The notes under the pieces were generated by a model. That model had not been told where the DNA came from. It did not search any database and saw only the letters and a program-made list of their open reading frames with translations. A stretch of 56,247 bases of DNA from LZORAL124-50-18 sp051208045 (GTDB lineage Bacteria; Pseudomonadota; Gammaproteobacteria; Pseudomonadales; Oleiphilaceae): assembly GCA_051208045.1 (NCBI GenBank), contig JBPJFY010000019.1:1-56247 (forward strand), given 5' to 3'. Each line of letters begins with the position of its first letter. The stretch's first letter is position 1. A program made the translations under genes and the position numbers. Shown here one piece after another: positions 17,359 to 25,878 of the stretch.

Positions 17359-17543
17359 AGCAAAGCTTCGCCCGGCATCCGTGCCGGGCAGCTCGTCCAT
17401 TGCTTCCTTTGCCAATCCTTCTGGCGGGGTCTTCCTTGGTGCATCCTTGCCGCGAATCCTTTCGCTTGATGATGCTATAGTAAGCGAATCATTCTCCACG
17501 CAATAGTCGTTATCTCTGAAAGGTTTGTGAGATATTTCTTACT
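17359..17543. repeat. 185-bp direct repeat, copy 2
   Basis: The second copy of the element at 16922. It keeps the GCCCGGCA-TCCG-TGCCGGGC hairpin (17370-17389). Its right end runs into the stop codon of the minus-strand lipoprotein gene (stop at 17539-17541), so the repeat ends exactly where that gene ends. Differences from copy 1 include an A for G, a T for G and small changes near CTCCACGCAATAG. Confidence 0.9.
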
Positions 17544-18243
17544 TGATGTGCGTACTCTCCTCGGCTTGGGTCTGAGGCTTTACTTTTAGCGATTCTTTTG
17601 TGATGATGGGGCGGGATTGGCAAGTCTGCTCAATCACATGCTCGTATGTGACACTTCTAAATGTATAGTCTGGCCGAACAAGACCAAATTCAACACTGTA
17701 GCTATCTCCTGGCAGTCCTTTTATCTGCCGAAAAAGCCCACCTTTTGGAATATCCGGTAAAAGTGCCGGAGGACGTTTTTTTCGAATGAATTCATCCATC
17801 GTCAGATTTGAAGTGATTTCAACGCCGTCCACTTCTATATAACCAGGGAAAGCGGGCATGGGTCGCTTCCCCGGAAAGTTTCGGCGGTCATAAGCATCAA
17901 TTTCATCGGCTGTAAGAGGAGTAACTCTCAAGGAAAAGTTTAGCAAGCACCCTTCTTTGACGACTCCTTTCAATCCCAAATCTTTCCAATAAAAAACATG
18001 CTCATAGCCCGGCCCCTTTATGTAATCTGGAGCTCCAAAGGTGTTGATCAATTCATCAATGGACCCGCCAGGAGTCAAAAGAAAACCATTGAGCGAAACA
18101 CGCTCCCCATCAATCAGCACGGATACCGACGACTCATTTTTTGACTGGCAGCCGGTGATAATTGCCATTATCAATAAAGCTGGCAAAACCCGTCTCACCC
18201 ATTGTAAAAAAAAAGTTCTCTTAATCTGCAAGTTCATCCGCAA
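17539..18243 (-). CDS. lipoprotein, candidate immunity protein for the HET-C gene
   Basis: A 234-residue protein with a basic N terminus, a hydrophobic stretch and a lipobox ending ITGC at about residue 32, so a periplasm-facing lipoprotein. A segment such as VSLNGFLLTPGGSIDELINTFGAPD resembles the DUF7738-type repeat found in small lipoproteins; I am only moderately sure of that link. Its start overlaps the end of the HET-C gene by 23 bases, indicating translational coupling. A lipoprotein coupled to a putative toxic phospholipase suggests an immunity protein; this is inference. Base composition is AT-richer than the surroundings. Confidence 0.75.
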   Translation of the reverse strand: MRMNLQIKRTFFLQWVRRVLPALLIMAIITGCQSKNESSVSVLIDGERVSLNGFLLTPGGSIDELINTFGAPDYIKGPGYEHVFYWKDLGLKGVVKEGCLLNFSLRVTPLTADEIDAYDRRNFPGKRPMPAFPGYIEVDGVEITSNLTMDEFIRKKRPPALLPDIPKGGLFRQIKGLPGDSYSVEFGLVRPDYTFRSVTYEHVIEQTCQSRPIITKESLKVKPQTQAEESTHIK

Positions 18244-20557
18244 CTTCCCATTTTTTTAGCTGCTCTTTTATCGCCAAGTCCCAATCATCCAATACTGACC
18301 TCGCGTAATCCTCTACAGGAGAGACTGCTTGTCTATCGAACTCTCCAGACAACAATTTTTTCAAGAACTCATCGGCAAGGTCCACATTCATTCCCGGTAA
18401 CTCCGTAAGAATCTGATGAGCCTTAGACTGAAATTTACTCCGCTCAAGATTTGGAAGGTTTTCAACTTTATTCATCCAATCAACCAGCGCAATATTCATA
18501 TCGCCAGTTACGCCAGACGGGTAAGTAAAATAGCCATTAACCTTCGCTACCGCTTCCATCATGGCTTTATCGGCATGTACGATATCACCCGTCTGCTGGT
18601 AGTCCCATGCTTCTTTCATTGACCTCATCACATCTTTACTGGCCACAATAGCGAGTGAATGACTCAACTTATGGAGCGGGTGATCGGTATGATCTTTGGC
18701 CAATTGACTGTGGCTCGGTAACCGTTCATTCGGATTGAAACCCACACTTTGCATCAAGGGGATAATCTCTGCAGCGCCGTTCACCGCCCGATTTCCACCT
18801 GCATCAATGGCATTCATGAGGTCCTGATAGATTTCCGGTGACAATGACTTGATTGGAGCCAACACCTGGGTCAGCCGATTTTTGGCATCCAACAAGGCTG
18901 GCATGTGTTCTATGCCTTGCTCCTCCGCCAGAATCTCCAGAATTTTATCGGCATGGCTCAATGTTGGCCGCGCTGCGTTGGCATCATTTGCTATCAACGC
19001 TTTCAACGCCGCACCTGCTTCTTCCAGCGTATGGTCATGGGCACTTGCTTCCTCTGCGGGCGGGAATACTGCCTTTGCCAGCGCAGGCGCTAGACTGTAC
19101 CCCACATCCGTATCGCCGAACCCGCCAGTCGTGAGAATCGGTCGAACGCTGTTACCTACTTCAATCGTGGGTGCCCAGGTCAACACGCGGTCACCGGAGC
19201 CACTCGACGCGAGCGCTTGGTTTATCACGATTTCGGTAAAATTACTGTGCGCAAACAAGTCTTCCAGCGTGTGGGTGGCATCCCCCAATAATTTGAAACC
19301 TTCTGCGTTCAGGCCGGCGGCATAGGCCTTGTGCAGCATTTCAATCATACGATCGCGCGAGGCCAGCATGTGCATGGAAACCCCATCCGGTGAGAGCGCT
19401 TTCAACTGTTCCTCGACCGAGGTATAGGGGTTGTCGATATGCTCCACCCATTGGTATGCCCCGATATCCTGGGCAGTCACTTCTCGCCCGAAGCGCGCCT
19501 GAGCCTCAATATTAATGCCTCGTTCGACGAAATGTAGCAACTGTTGCGTCAACGCGGACTCAACGGCCTGTAGCGTTGGTGGTTGTGCACCTGTGAACCC
19601 TAACTCCTGCAACCAACTCGGAGACTGCATCGTATGCGGGGCCAGTTTTTCAGCAATGCTGGCAATGCCCTCCGGGTCATAGACATTGGACATATCGCGC
19701 AGCCAGTTGCCGAAGTATATGTTGTTGGTTATCTCTGTACTGTCCCATATTTCTCTGGCAGCCGCTTTCACTACCGTATAATGCCCATCCGCCTCAAACA
19801 ACTCCAAACCGGCTGGCTTGGCGTCCGAACGAATTTCTTCATCAGCAACCGGCAGGCCCAACACATCACGTGCGAAGCGTGCACCTTCATCCAACCATGC
19901 ATCACCACCCACGTCGGAATAGTGGTTACGCAATAGATGGTCCATATGATGCCCCAGCTCTTCAGCCACAGCGCGCTGTATCTGCTGTGGGCTGTCCAGC
20001 AACACGGGATTCAATAGCAGGGTCTGTGATGCCGTATCGTAAGCGGCCGCGGCACCTACCGGCAGGTCTCGGCTGAGCGCAATCTCTGGTAACGGCAGTG
20101 ATCCCGCCTGAAGATCCGCTGCGAGCGCTTTGTAGGCCACCTCGGGCACATCCGCGCCAAAAATGGTTGGAATAGTGCGCTCTAGTTCAGCTCCCCGCCC
20201 CTGAATATTTGCAAGAATTTCGCTCATGGCATCACGGGCCGTCGTCGCCAGAGTCATGTCGCGCTCAATGTGCGCGAGATCAAACAGGGACAGCGCTGCT
20301 TTCTTGTCTAACGCTTCTGGCAATGCCCCCAGAAGTGAGTCCATCAGTGCCTGGGCGTCTGTACTTGACGTGGTTTGTGTCAGCACTTCATTGACCAGCA
20401 TCTGAGCTAATGCCGGGGTAGAAGATTGCGTTTGAAGCGAGGCCAACAGGCTGGCGACCTGATCTTCGGCAGCACGGGCAGATGGGATTGACTCGGGTAC
20501 GTCCGTTAATGGAAACGTGTTTGGTGAGCGCAGGCTCACGGCTGATTCTGGCAGCAT
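18221..20557 (-). CDS. HET-C domain protein, candidate phospholipase effector
   Basis: A 778-residue protein with no signal peptide. The N-terminal ~170 residues are helical and disordered. At 198-209 lies AEELGHHMDHLL, similar to the EExGHxxD motif of some secreted metallopeptidase-like regions. A HET-C domain follows, with NNIYFGNWLRDMS (278-290) and GDATHTLEDLFAHSNFTEI (425-443), and a His-rich segment DHTDHPLHKLSHSLAIV (622-638). HET-C is distantly related to zinc-dependent phospholipase C/S1-P1 enzymes, and the HTLEDLFAHSNF motif supplies the expected His/Asp/Glu ligands. Bacterial members include antibacterial secretion-system effectors. AAGGAGG precedes the ATG. It is translated ahead of a coupled lipoprotein. 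Confidence 0.8.
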   Translation of the reverse strand: MLPESAVSLRSPNTFPLTDVPESIPSARAAEDQVASLLASLQTQSSTPALAQMLVNEVLTQTTSSTDAQALMDSLLGALPEALDKKAALSLFDLAHIERDMTLATTARDAMSEILANIQGRGAELERTIPTIFGADVPEVAYKALAADLQAGSLPLPEIALSRDLPVGAAAAYDTASQTLLLNPVLLDSPQQIQRAVAEELGHHMDHLLRNHYSDVGGDAWLDEGARFARDVLGLPVADEEIRSDAKPAGLELFEADGHYTVVKAAAREIWDSTEITNNIYFGNWLRDMSNVYDPEGIASIAEKLAPHTMQSPSWLQELGFTGAQPPTLQAVESALTQQLLHFVERGINIEAQARFGREVTAQDIGAYQWVEHIDNPYTSVEEQLKALSPDGVSMHMLASRDRMIEMLHKAYAAGLNAEGFKLLGDATHTLEDLFAHSNFTEIVINQALASSGSGDRVLTWAPTIEVGNSVRPILTTGGFGDTDVGYSLAPALAKAVFPPAEEASAHDHTLEEAGAALKALIANDANAARPTLSHADKILEILAEEQGIEHMPALLDAKNRLTQVLAPIKSLSPEIYQDLMNAIDAGGNRAVNGAAEIIPLMQSVGFNPNERLPSHSQLAKDHTDHPLHKLSHSLAIVASKDVMRSMKEAWDYQQTGDIVHADKAMMEAVAKVNGYFTYPSGVTGDMNIALVDWMNKVENLPNLERSKFQSKAHQILTELPGMNVDLADEFLKKLLSGEFDRQAVSPVEDYARSVLDDWDLAIKEQLKKWEVADELAD

Positions 20558-20814
20558 TACATTCCTCCTTGAATAATTTGCGCCATAGGGATGGGCTTGG
20601 ATTGTAGATCAACCGCTTCCTGAAAAAAAGAACCATCGCCGGAGAAGCCACCCCCCCTGTTTGCCGAAACGCGACAGCAATCACAATATTTGGTTGCATC
20701 ATGTGAGCACAACCGCGACAATTCGCCACCTAAACTGGTGTTAACTCACCCGCCAATGAACACAAGTTTCGTCACAGCGGCTCCCCCTACACATCAAGGA
20801 TTGAAGTCACTACC

Positions 20815-22017
20815 ATGATTGAAAACAATACTTCCGCGTTGAAACCTGCTATGCAAAGAGTGGACACCATTGAGTGCCTTCGTGGTGTAAGCGCTTTGTT
20901 GGTTGTTCTGTATCACTTTCGTGAATTTTTTAACGACTTGGCACCCGGCTTGGGCCACAAGTTGTTTGAAAATGGTCGGATTGGTGTGGATATTTTTTTC
21001 GTCATCTCTGGTTTTGCGATCTACCTCTCAACCCACAAGTATCAGGAAAGGAAAGTAATACCATTTTTAGCGAGACGTTTTTTTCGCATTGTACCTCTTG
21101 CCTGGCTGCTCATGGGGGTAATCTACTGGCTCTCACCAGGGATACCCGCACAAACATTGATAAAGAGCATGCTATTCATCCCGTTGACGCATACAGATCC
21201 GCCATTTTTTGGGTACAACATACTCACTCCCGCCTGGACTTTAACCTATGAGCTCTGCTTTTATGGAATGTTTGCTGTGGCCATAGCACTCATGCCAAAA
21301 CGCAGAGGGCTCTGTGTGTCACTGCTCATGGTAAGCATGATAGTTCTGTTGCAATTGCAAGCTGGCGGCAGCTTCAGTTTAAGCGCGTATGACCAAGCCT
21401 CGTTTGAAGCGATAAGTTTCGGCCCTCTGTGGCTTGGGCTCATGGCAAACCCGCTCTTTCTTGAGTTTTTGTGTGGCGTACTCATCGCCTATGTTTACTT
21501 GCATCATCCCGGCTTGTTGTTGAAGCTCCCAGCACAAGTGCGCATATCGCTCTATTTGTTTTTAATTGCCTTTTTCTTCTCTCACTTTTTCTCCGGGCTA
21601 GTAATGGGACATGGGCTCGACAGAAAAGGCGCAGCAGCCGTCGCACTGTTCCTGTTTTATTTGTCAGCACACTCCGATCCATTACTGGCATGGTGCCGAG
21701 ATACGCTCATACCAGGCCCTGGCGGACTGTTAAGATTCTTAGGAAAAATATCGTTTAGTCTTTACGTTGTGCACGAAGTTATTCACCAGTTTATTTACCG
21801 CATTCCGCTAGCCTACCCTCTGTTCGACCAAACCGGCGGTCTTGGCAAATTTGTCACATTATTGTCATTTTCGATCTTTTTTGCCTATGTACTGTACAAT
21901 TTGGTTGAAGTGCCGTGCCAGAATCTGGGACGCAGGGTTGCATTGAAATTTCTACCCTCTCCCTACAAGGTCCCGGAAGATTGCAGCGCTGCATCAACAA
22001 TTGTCACCTCGCAGTAA
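20815..22017 (+). CDS. acyltransferase family 3 membrane protein
   Basis: A 400-residue integral membrane O-acyltransferase of the OatA/OafB type (Acyl_transf_3). The hallmark N terminus is present: RVDTIECLRGVSALLVVLYHF, with the catalytic-type His in YHF, then GVDIFFVISGFAIY and FLARRFFRIVPLAWL. About ten membrane helices follow to the C terminus. Such enzymes acetylate O-antigen, exopolysaccharide or other glycans from acetyl-CoA; the acceptor is unknown. The gene overlaps the frame of the methyltransferase that follows and is AT-richer than average, suggesting transfer. The 257 bases upstream, shared with the HET-C gene, hold no other gene. Confidence 0.88.
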   Translation: MIENNTSALKPAMQRVDTIECLRGVSALLVVLYHFREFFNDLAPGLGHKLFENGRIGVDIFFVISGFAIYLSTHKYQERKVIPFLARRFFRIVPLAWLLMGVIYWLSPGIPAQTLIKSMLFIPLTHTDPPFFGYNILTPAWTLTYELCFYGMFAVAIALMPKRRGLCVSLLMVSMIVLLQLQAGGSFSLSAYDQASFEAISFGPLWLGLMANPLFLEFLCGVLIAYVYLHHPGLLLKLPAQVRISLYLFLIAFFFSHFFSGLVMGHGLDRKGAAAVALFLFYLSAHSDPLLAWCRDTLIPGPGGLLRFLGKISFSLYVVHEVIHQFIYRIPLAYPLFDQTGGLGKFVTLLSFSIFFAYVLYNLVEVPCQNLGRRVALKFLPSPYKVPEDCSAASTIVTSQ

Positions 22018-22042
22018 AGCATTTAGCAGAGAAGGAAATTTA

Positions 22043-22654
22043 ATGAAGCAACGTTTTGAAGAAATCTACGCAACCAGCGAATGGGGCAAAGGCTCGGGAG
22101 AAGGGTCATATGTGGAGCACACAAAACCTTATGTGCGTTTCCTGGAACGATTTATTCGCACGAACGATGTTCGCTCGGTGGTAGACATGGGCTGCGGAGA
22201 TTGGCAGTTCTCACAGACGGTTAATTGGCAGGGGGCGAGGTATCAAGGCTTTGATATTGTCGAATCCGTTGTGCGAGAAAACCAGTCCAGATTTTCATCC
22301 GGCACTATCGAGTTCTTTCTCTACGAAGGTGATCCAACAGCGTTGCCTGAGGCGGATCTGCTGATCGCCAAGGATGTGCTTCAGCACTGGTCGCAGGATC
22401 GCGTACAAGCCTTCCTGCCCGTGATTCAGCGATACCGTTTCGCACTCATCACCAACTGCGTGGAACCTAACGGAGAGACGCCCAATCAGGAGATAGAGGA
22501 CGGCGCTTTTCGTCGATTAGACATCAATGCAGCGCCCTTTCACTGGCAGGCTAAGGAAGTATTTCAGTTTACCCATCACCAGAGTTGGGTGGATCGGTAC
22601 TGGAAAAAAACGCCGGTCCGATGGTTGAAGAAAACCTACCTGCTCACTCGATAA
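22043..22654 (+). CDS. class I SAM-dependent methyltransferase
   Basis: The frame is open from 22001, but the ATG at 22043 is preceded by GAAGGAAA and gives 203 residues. Motif I is VVDMGCGDWQFS and motif II-like sequence is YQGFDIVESVV; LLIAKDVLQHWSQDRVQAFL matches motif IV/V, where a Lys-Asp replaces the usual acidic pair. Related small methyltransferases occur in polysaccharide and lipid A modification islands. It begins 25 bases after the acyltransferase stop, so the two are probably one transcript, perhaps decorating the same glycan. Confidence 0.82.
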   Translation: MKQRFEEIYATSEWGKGSGEGSYVEHTKPYVRFLERFIRTNDVRSVVDMGCGDWQFSQTVNWQGARYQGFDIVESVVRENQSRFSSGTIEFFLYEGDPTALPEADLLIAKDVLQHWSQDRVQAFLPVIQRYRFALITNCVEPNGETPNQEIEDGAFRRLDINAAPFHWQAKEVFQFTHHQSWVDRYWKKTPVRWLKKTYLLTR

Positions 22655-22657
22655 TCT

Positions 22658-24106
22658 CTACCGATGCCGATCACGGATCACTAACAAACGTTGCTCCGTC
22701 ATGTCGTCCATCGCGTAGCGGATGCCTTCGCGGCCCAGGCCAGAGTCTTTCACGCCGCCATAGGGCATGTTATCCACCCGCCAGCTGGGTACGTCGCCGA
22801 TCACCACACCACCCACATCAAGCGTGTCCCAGGCTTTTTGAATTTTGTAGATATCACGCGTAAAAATCCCGGCCTGCAAACCGAACTTGCTGTCGTTGAC
22901 TTGCGCCAAGGCCTCATCAAATGTATCAAAGGCACTCAATACCGCTGCAGGGCCAAAGGCTTCCTCGGTGTTGATTTTCGCCTGGCGTGGCACGCCTTCC
23001 AGCAGAGTGGCCTCCAACATCGCCCCCGACTGTTTGCCCCCCGCGAGTATCGTCGCACCTGCTGACAGGGCTTCATCAATCCACCCTTTGAGACGGGTGG
23101 CTTCAGACTCAGCAATCATGGGGCCGATGAAGGTCGTTTCCTCTTTCGGGTCCCCCATAGGTAATTGCTGTACGCGCGCGACGAGTTTTTGCTTCACCAC
23201 CTCATAAACAGACCGATGCACTAAAATGCGTTGCACACCGATACAGCTTTGACCGGATTGGTAGTAAGCACCAAACACGATACGCTCAATGGCATCTTCC
23301 AGGTCACCCGGCGCATGAACAATGTCCTCATCCACAATACAGGCAGCATTGCCCCCCAATTCCAGAATGACCGGTTTTTTCCCCGCCTTGGCTTTGAGGG
23401 CCCACCCGACATCCGGTGACCCGGTAAAACTGAGCAGTTTGAGTCGGTCATCCACGGTAAACAGATCGGCACCGTCCCGGCTGCAGGGAAGAATACTGAA
23501 CGCGCCCTTGGGCAGATTGGTCTCCGCCAGCACTTCACCGATAATTAACGCCCCAATGGGGGTTCGGCTGGCCGGTTTCAGCACAAAGGCACAGCCTACA
23601 GCCAAGGCCGGCGCGACTTTATGCGCCGCCAGATTCAGTGGAAAGTTAAACGGCGAGATGAAGGAACAGGGACCAATGGGCACTCGTTTCACCATGCCGC
23701 TGTAGCCCCGGGCCCGGGGGGCAATTTCGAGATTCATCACTTCGCCATTCATCCGCACAGATTCCTCCGCGGCAATGCGGAATGTGTCGATCAGGCGGGA
23801 TACCTCACCCCGTGAATCCTTAATGGGTTTGCCTGCTTCAATACACAACGCCAGGGCGAGTTCTTCGGCTCTTTCCTCAAACCTGTGCACACAATGATTC
23901 AGAATCGCCTGCCGCTCGTAGGGTGCCATGGCCTGCAACGCCGGTTGTGCAGCTTCAGCCGCGGCAATGGCCTGGTCTATGGCCACCGCATCCGCAAGCG
24001 CGACTTTGGTCGCAGGCTGACCACTGTATTTGTTCGTCACGACCAGGTCTTCATTGGCGAACACCGCTTCATTGGCAAGATAATAGGGATAACGTGCTGC
24101 GAGCAT
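22658..24106 (-). CDS. aldehyde dehydrogenase family protein
   Basis: A 482-residue NAD(P)-dependent aldehyde dehydrogenase. Landmarks are FISPFNFPLNLAAHKVAPALA with the conserved Asn, FTGSPDVGW, the general base in LELGGNAACIVDED, the catalytic Cys in QSGQSCIGVQRI, and EEAFGPAAVLSAF. The closest relatives by feel are lactaldehyde/phosphonoacetaldehyde-type or GapN-like enzymes; the substrate is uncertain. The start lies 11 bases after the stop of the thiamine diphosphate enzyme gene, so they form an operon in which the upstream enzyme would deliver an aldehyde; that upstream gene is interrupted here. Confidence 0.9.
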   Translation of the reverse strand: MLAARYPYYLANEAVFANEDLVVTNKYSGQPATKVALADAVAIDQAIAAAEAAQPALQAMAPYERQAILNHCVHRFEERAEELALALCIEAGKPIKDSRGEVSRLIDTFRIAAEESVRMNGEVMNLEIAPRARGYSGMVKRVPIGPCSFISPFNFPLNLAAHKVAPALAVGCAFVLKPASRTPIGALIIGEVLAETNLPKGAFSILPCSRDGADLFTVDDRLKLLSFTGSPDVGWALKAKAGKKPVILELGGNAACIVDEDIVHAPGDLEDAIERIVFGAYYQSGQSCIGVQRILVHRSVYEVVKQKLVARVQQLPMGDPKEETTFIGPMIAESEATRLKGWIDEALSAGATILAGGKQSGAMLEATLLEGVPRQAKINTEEAFGPAAVLSAFDTFDEALAQVNDSKFGLQAGIFTRDIYKIQKAWDTLDVGGVVIGDVPSWRVDNMPYGGVKDSGLGREGIRYAMDDMTEQRLLVIRDRHR

Positions 24107-24117
24107 GGCCTTTCTCC

Positions 24118-25758
24118 TTACACTTTCGCGCTGAGTTCGCGTAATTGTTTGTTCAAAATCGTATCGTTTTCACTGTAATCGATGGGGCAGTCGATCAAGT
24201 GCACCGCAGGATCCGCCATGCAGGCCTGAAGCAAAGGCAACAACTCTTCCGCTGCGGCCACCCGATGCCCCTTGCCACCATAGGATTCCACGTATTTCAC
24301 AAAGTCCGGATTGCCATAATCCAGGCCATAGTTGGGAAAATCCATGTTCGCCTGCTTCCACTTGATCATGCCATACGCATCATCACGAAGAATGAGAACA
24401 ATCAGATGCTGCCGCAATCGTATGGCCGTTTCCAGCTCCTGGCTGTTCATCATGAAACCACCATCACCACAAATCGCCATCACCGGCCGATCCGGATACA
24501 CCAGTTTTGCTGCCATGGCAGAAGGCAGTCCCGCCCCCATGGTCGCCAGGGCGTTGTCGAGCAACACGGTATTGGGCTGTTTGGCTTTGTAATTGCGCGC
24601 AAACCAGATTTTGTACACGCCATTATCCAGCGCGATAATGCCATTGTCGGGCATGGCCCTGCGCACATTCGCCACCAAACGTTGCGGATACACCGGGAAG
24701 CGCGGGTCATCACACCCATGAGGCAGTTCCTTCTCTTCCGCAGCTTTCACCTGATCAAAGTAGCTAAAATCCCAGTGAGGCTGCGGTTTCAGTCCGTCCA
24801 GTATCGCCCAGATGCTGTTCGCAATATCGCCGATCACTTCCACCTGCGGGAAGTACACAGGATCAACCTCCGCAGGATTGAAGTTGATATGAATGACTTT
24901 TTTGTCGTTATTGCGCATGAAGAACGGTGGCTTTTCAACCACATCATGGCCCACGTTAATGATCAGGTCCGCGTGGGCGATGGCGCGGTGGACAAAATCC
25001 CCATCCGACAGGGCCGTGTTCCCCAGAAACAGGATACTGGTTTCATCGACGACGCCTTTACCCATTTGCGTGGTGACGAACGGTATCCGGGTTTCCTCCA
25101 CAAACCGGCTGAGCATTTTGCTGGACATTTTCCGATTGGCGGCCGCACCGATAAGAATCAGCGGCGACTTGGCCAATTCGATCATCGCCACCGCATGCCG
25201 AATGGATTTTTCTTCCGCCACCGGTCGCCGGTAATCGCTTTCGGAAATAAGCATGGGGGACGTTTCTTCATCGGCAATGTCTTCCGGCAGCTCCAGGTGC
25301 ACCGCCCCTGGCCGTTCCAGGCTCGCTACGCGAAACGCCTCCCGAACCTGCGAGGCAATGCGCTCGCCGCTCACAATCTGCGCGGTATATTTGGTGATGG
25401 GGCGCATCATACCGACCACATCAATCACCTGAAAGCGCCCCTGCTTGCTGGCCTTGATGGGTTTCTGTCCGGTGATCATCAGTATCGGCATCGCTCCCAA
25501 CTGCGCGTAGGCTGCCGCGGTAACGAAGTTTGTCGCGCCCGGCCCCAGGGTCGAGAGACACACCCCCACTTTCCCTGTGAGTCGACCATAGGTCGCGGCC
25601 ATAAATCCCGCCGCCTGCTCATGTCATGTCAGGATTAACTGTATGGAAGACGTACGCAGAGATTCGAGCAAGTCCAGATTTTCTTCACCGGGAATACCAA
25701 AAATGTACTCCACGCCTTCCTGCTCCAAGGCTTTTACAAACAGATCCGATGCTTTCAT
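24118..25758 (-). pseudogene. acetolactate synthase-like thiamine diphosphate enzyme, interrupted by in-frame TGA
   Basis: Read through, this is a ~546-residue ThDP enzyme. The N terminus is KASDLFVKALEQEGVEYIFGIPGEENLD; the middle has LSTLGPGATNFVTAA and GQKPIKASKQGRFQ; the C terminus has the cofactor motif GDGGFMMNSQELETA..DDAYGMIKWKQ. The codon at 25626-25624 is TGA in the normal frame, exactly where family members have Arg before HEQAAGF, so one CGA to TGA transition explains it. The catalytic Glu follows two codons later. A restart at Met 25602 would give a 494-residue product without that Glu. I chose the ATG at 25758 (GGAG upstream) as start; 25830 is the longest possibility. A sequencing error cannot be excluded. 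Confidence 0.9.
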
Positions 25759-25878
25759 TGGCCGAACTCCACTGTGCATAGTATCCCTAAGGGTAGCAGT
25801 TGCGCGCAGAATTGCCTTTTCGTCGACCATCAGGTATACATACTATGAACCATCATTCACACTAAAAAGGGATCACCG

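Noticed and set aside
16847..17499. Short proteins encoded by the 185-bp repeats, on both strands
   Set aside because: The same peptides recur in both copies because the DNA is repeated; they lack ribosome sites and look like translated repeat sequence.
25624..25626. Selenocysteine decoding of the in-frame TGA
   Set aside because: The aligned residue in relatives is Arg, not Cys, and no SECIS-like hairpin is evident just downstream.
24145..25638. 497-residue open frame on the plus strand opposite the ThDP enzyme
   Set aside because: It is the antisense shadow of a well-recognised enzyme, His/Arg-rich without domains, and crosses the position of the nonsense codon only because the other strand stays open.
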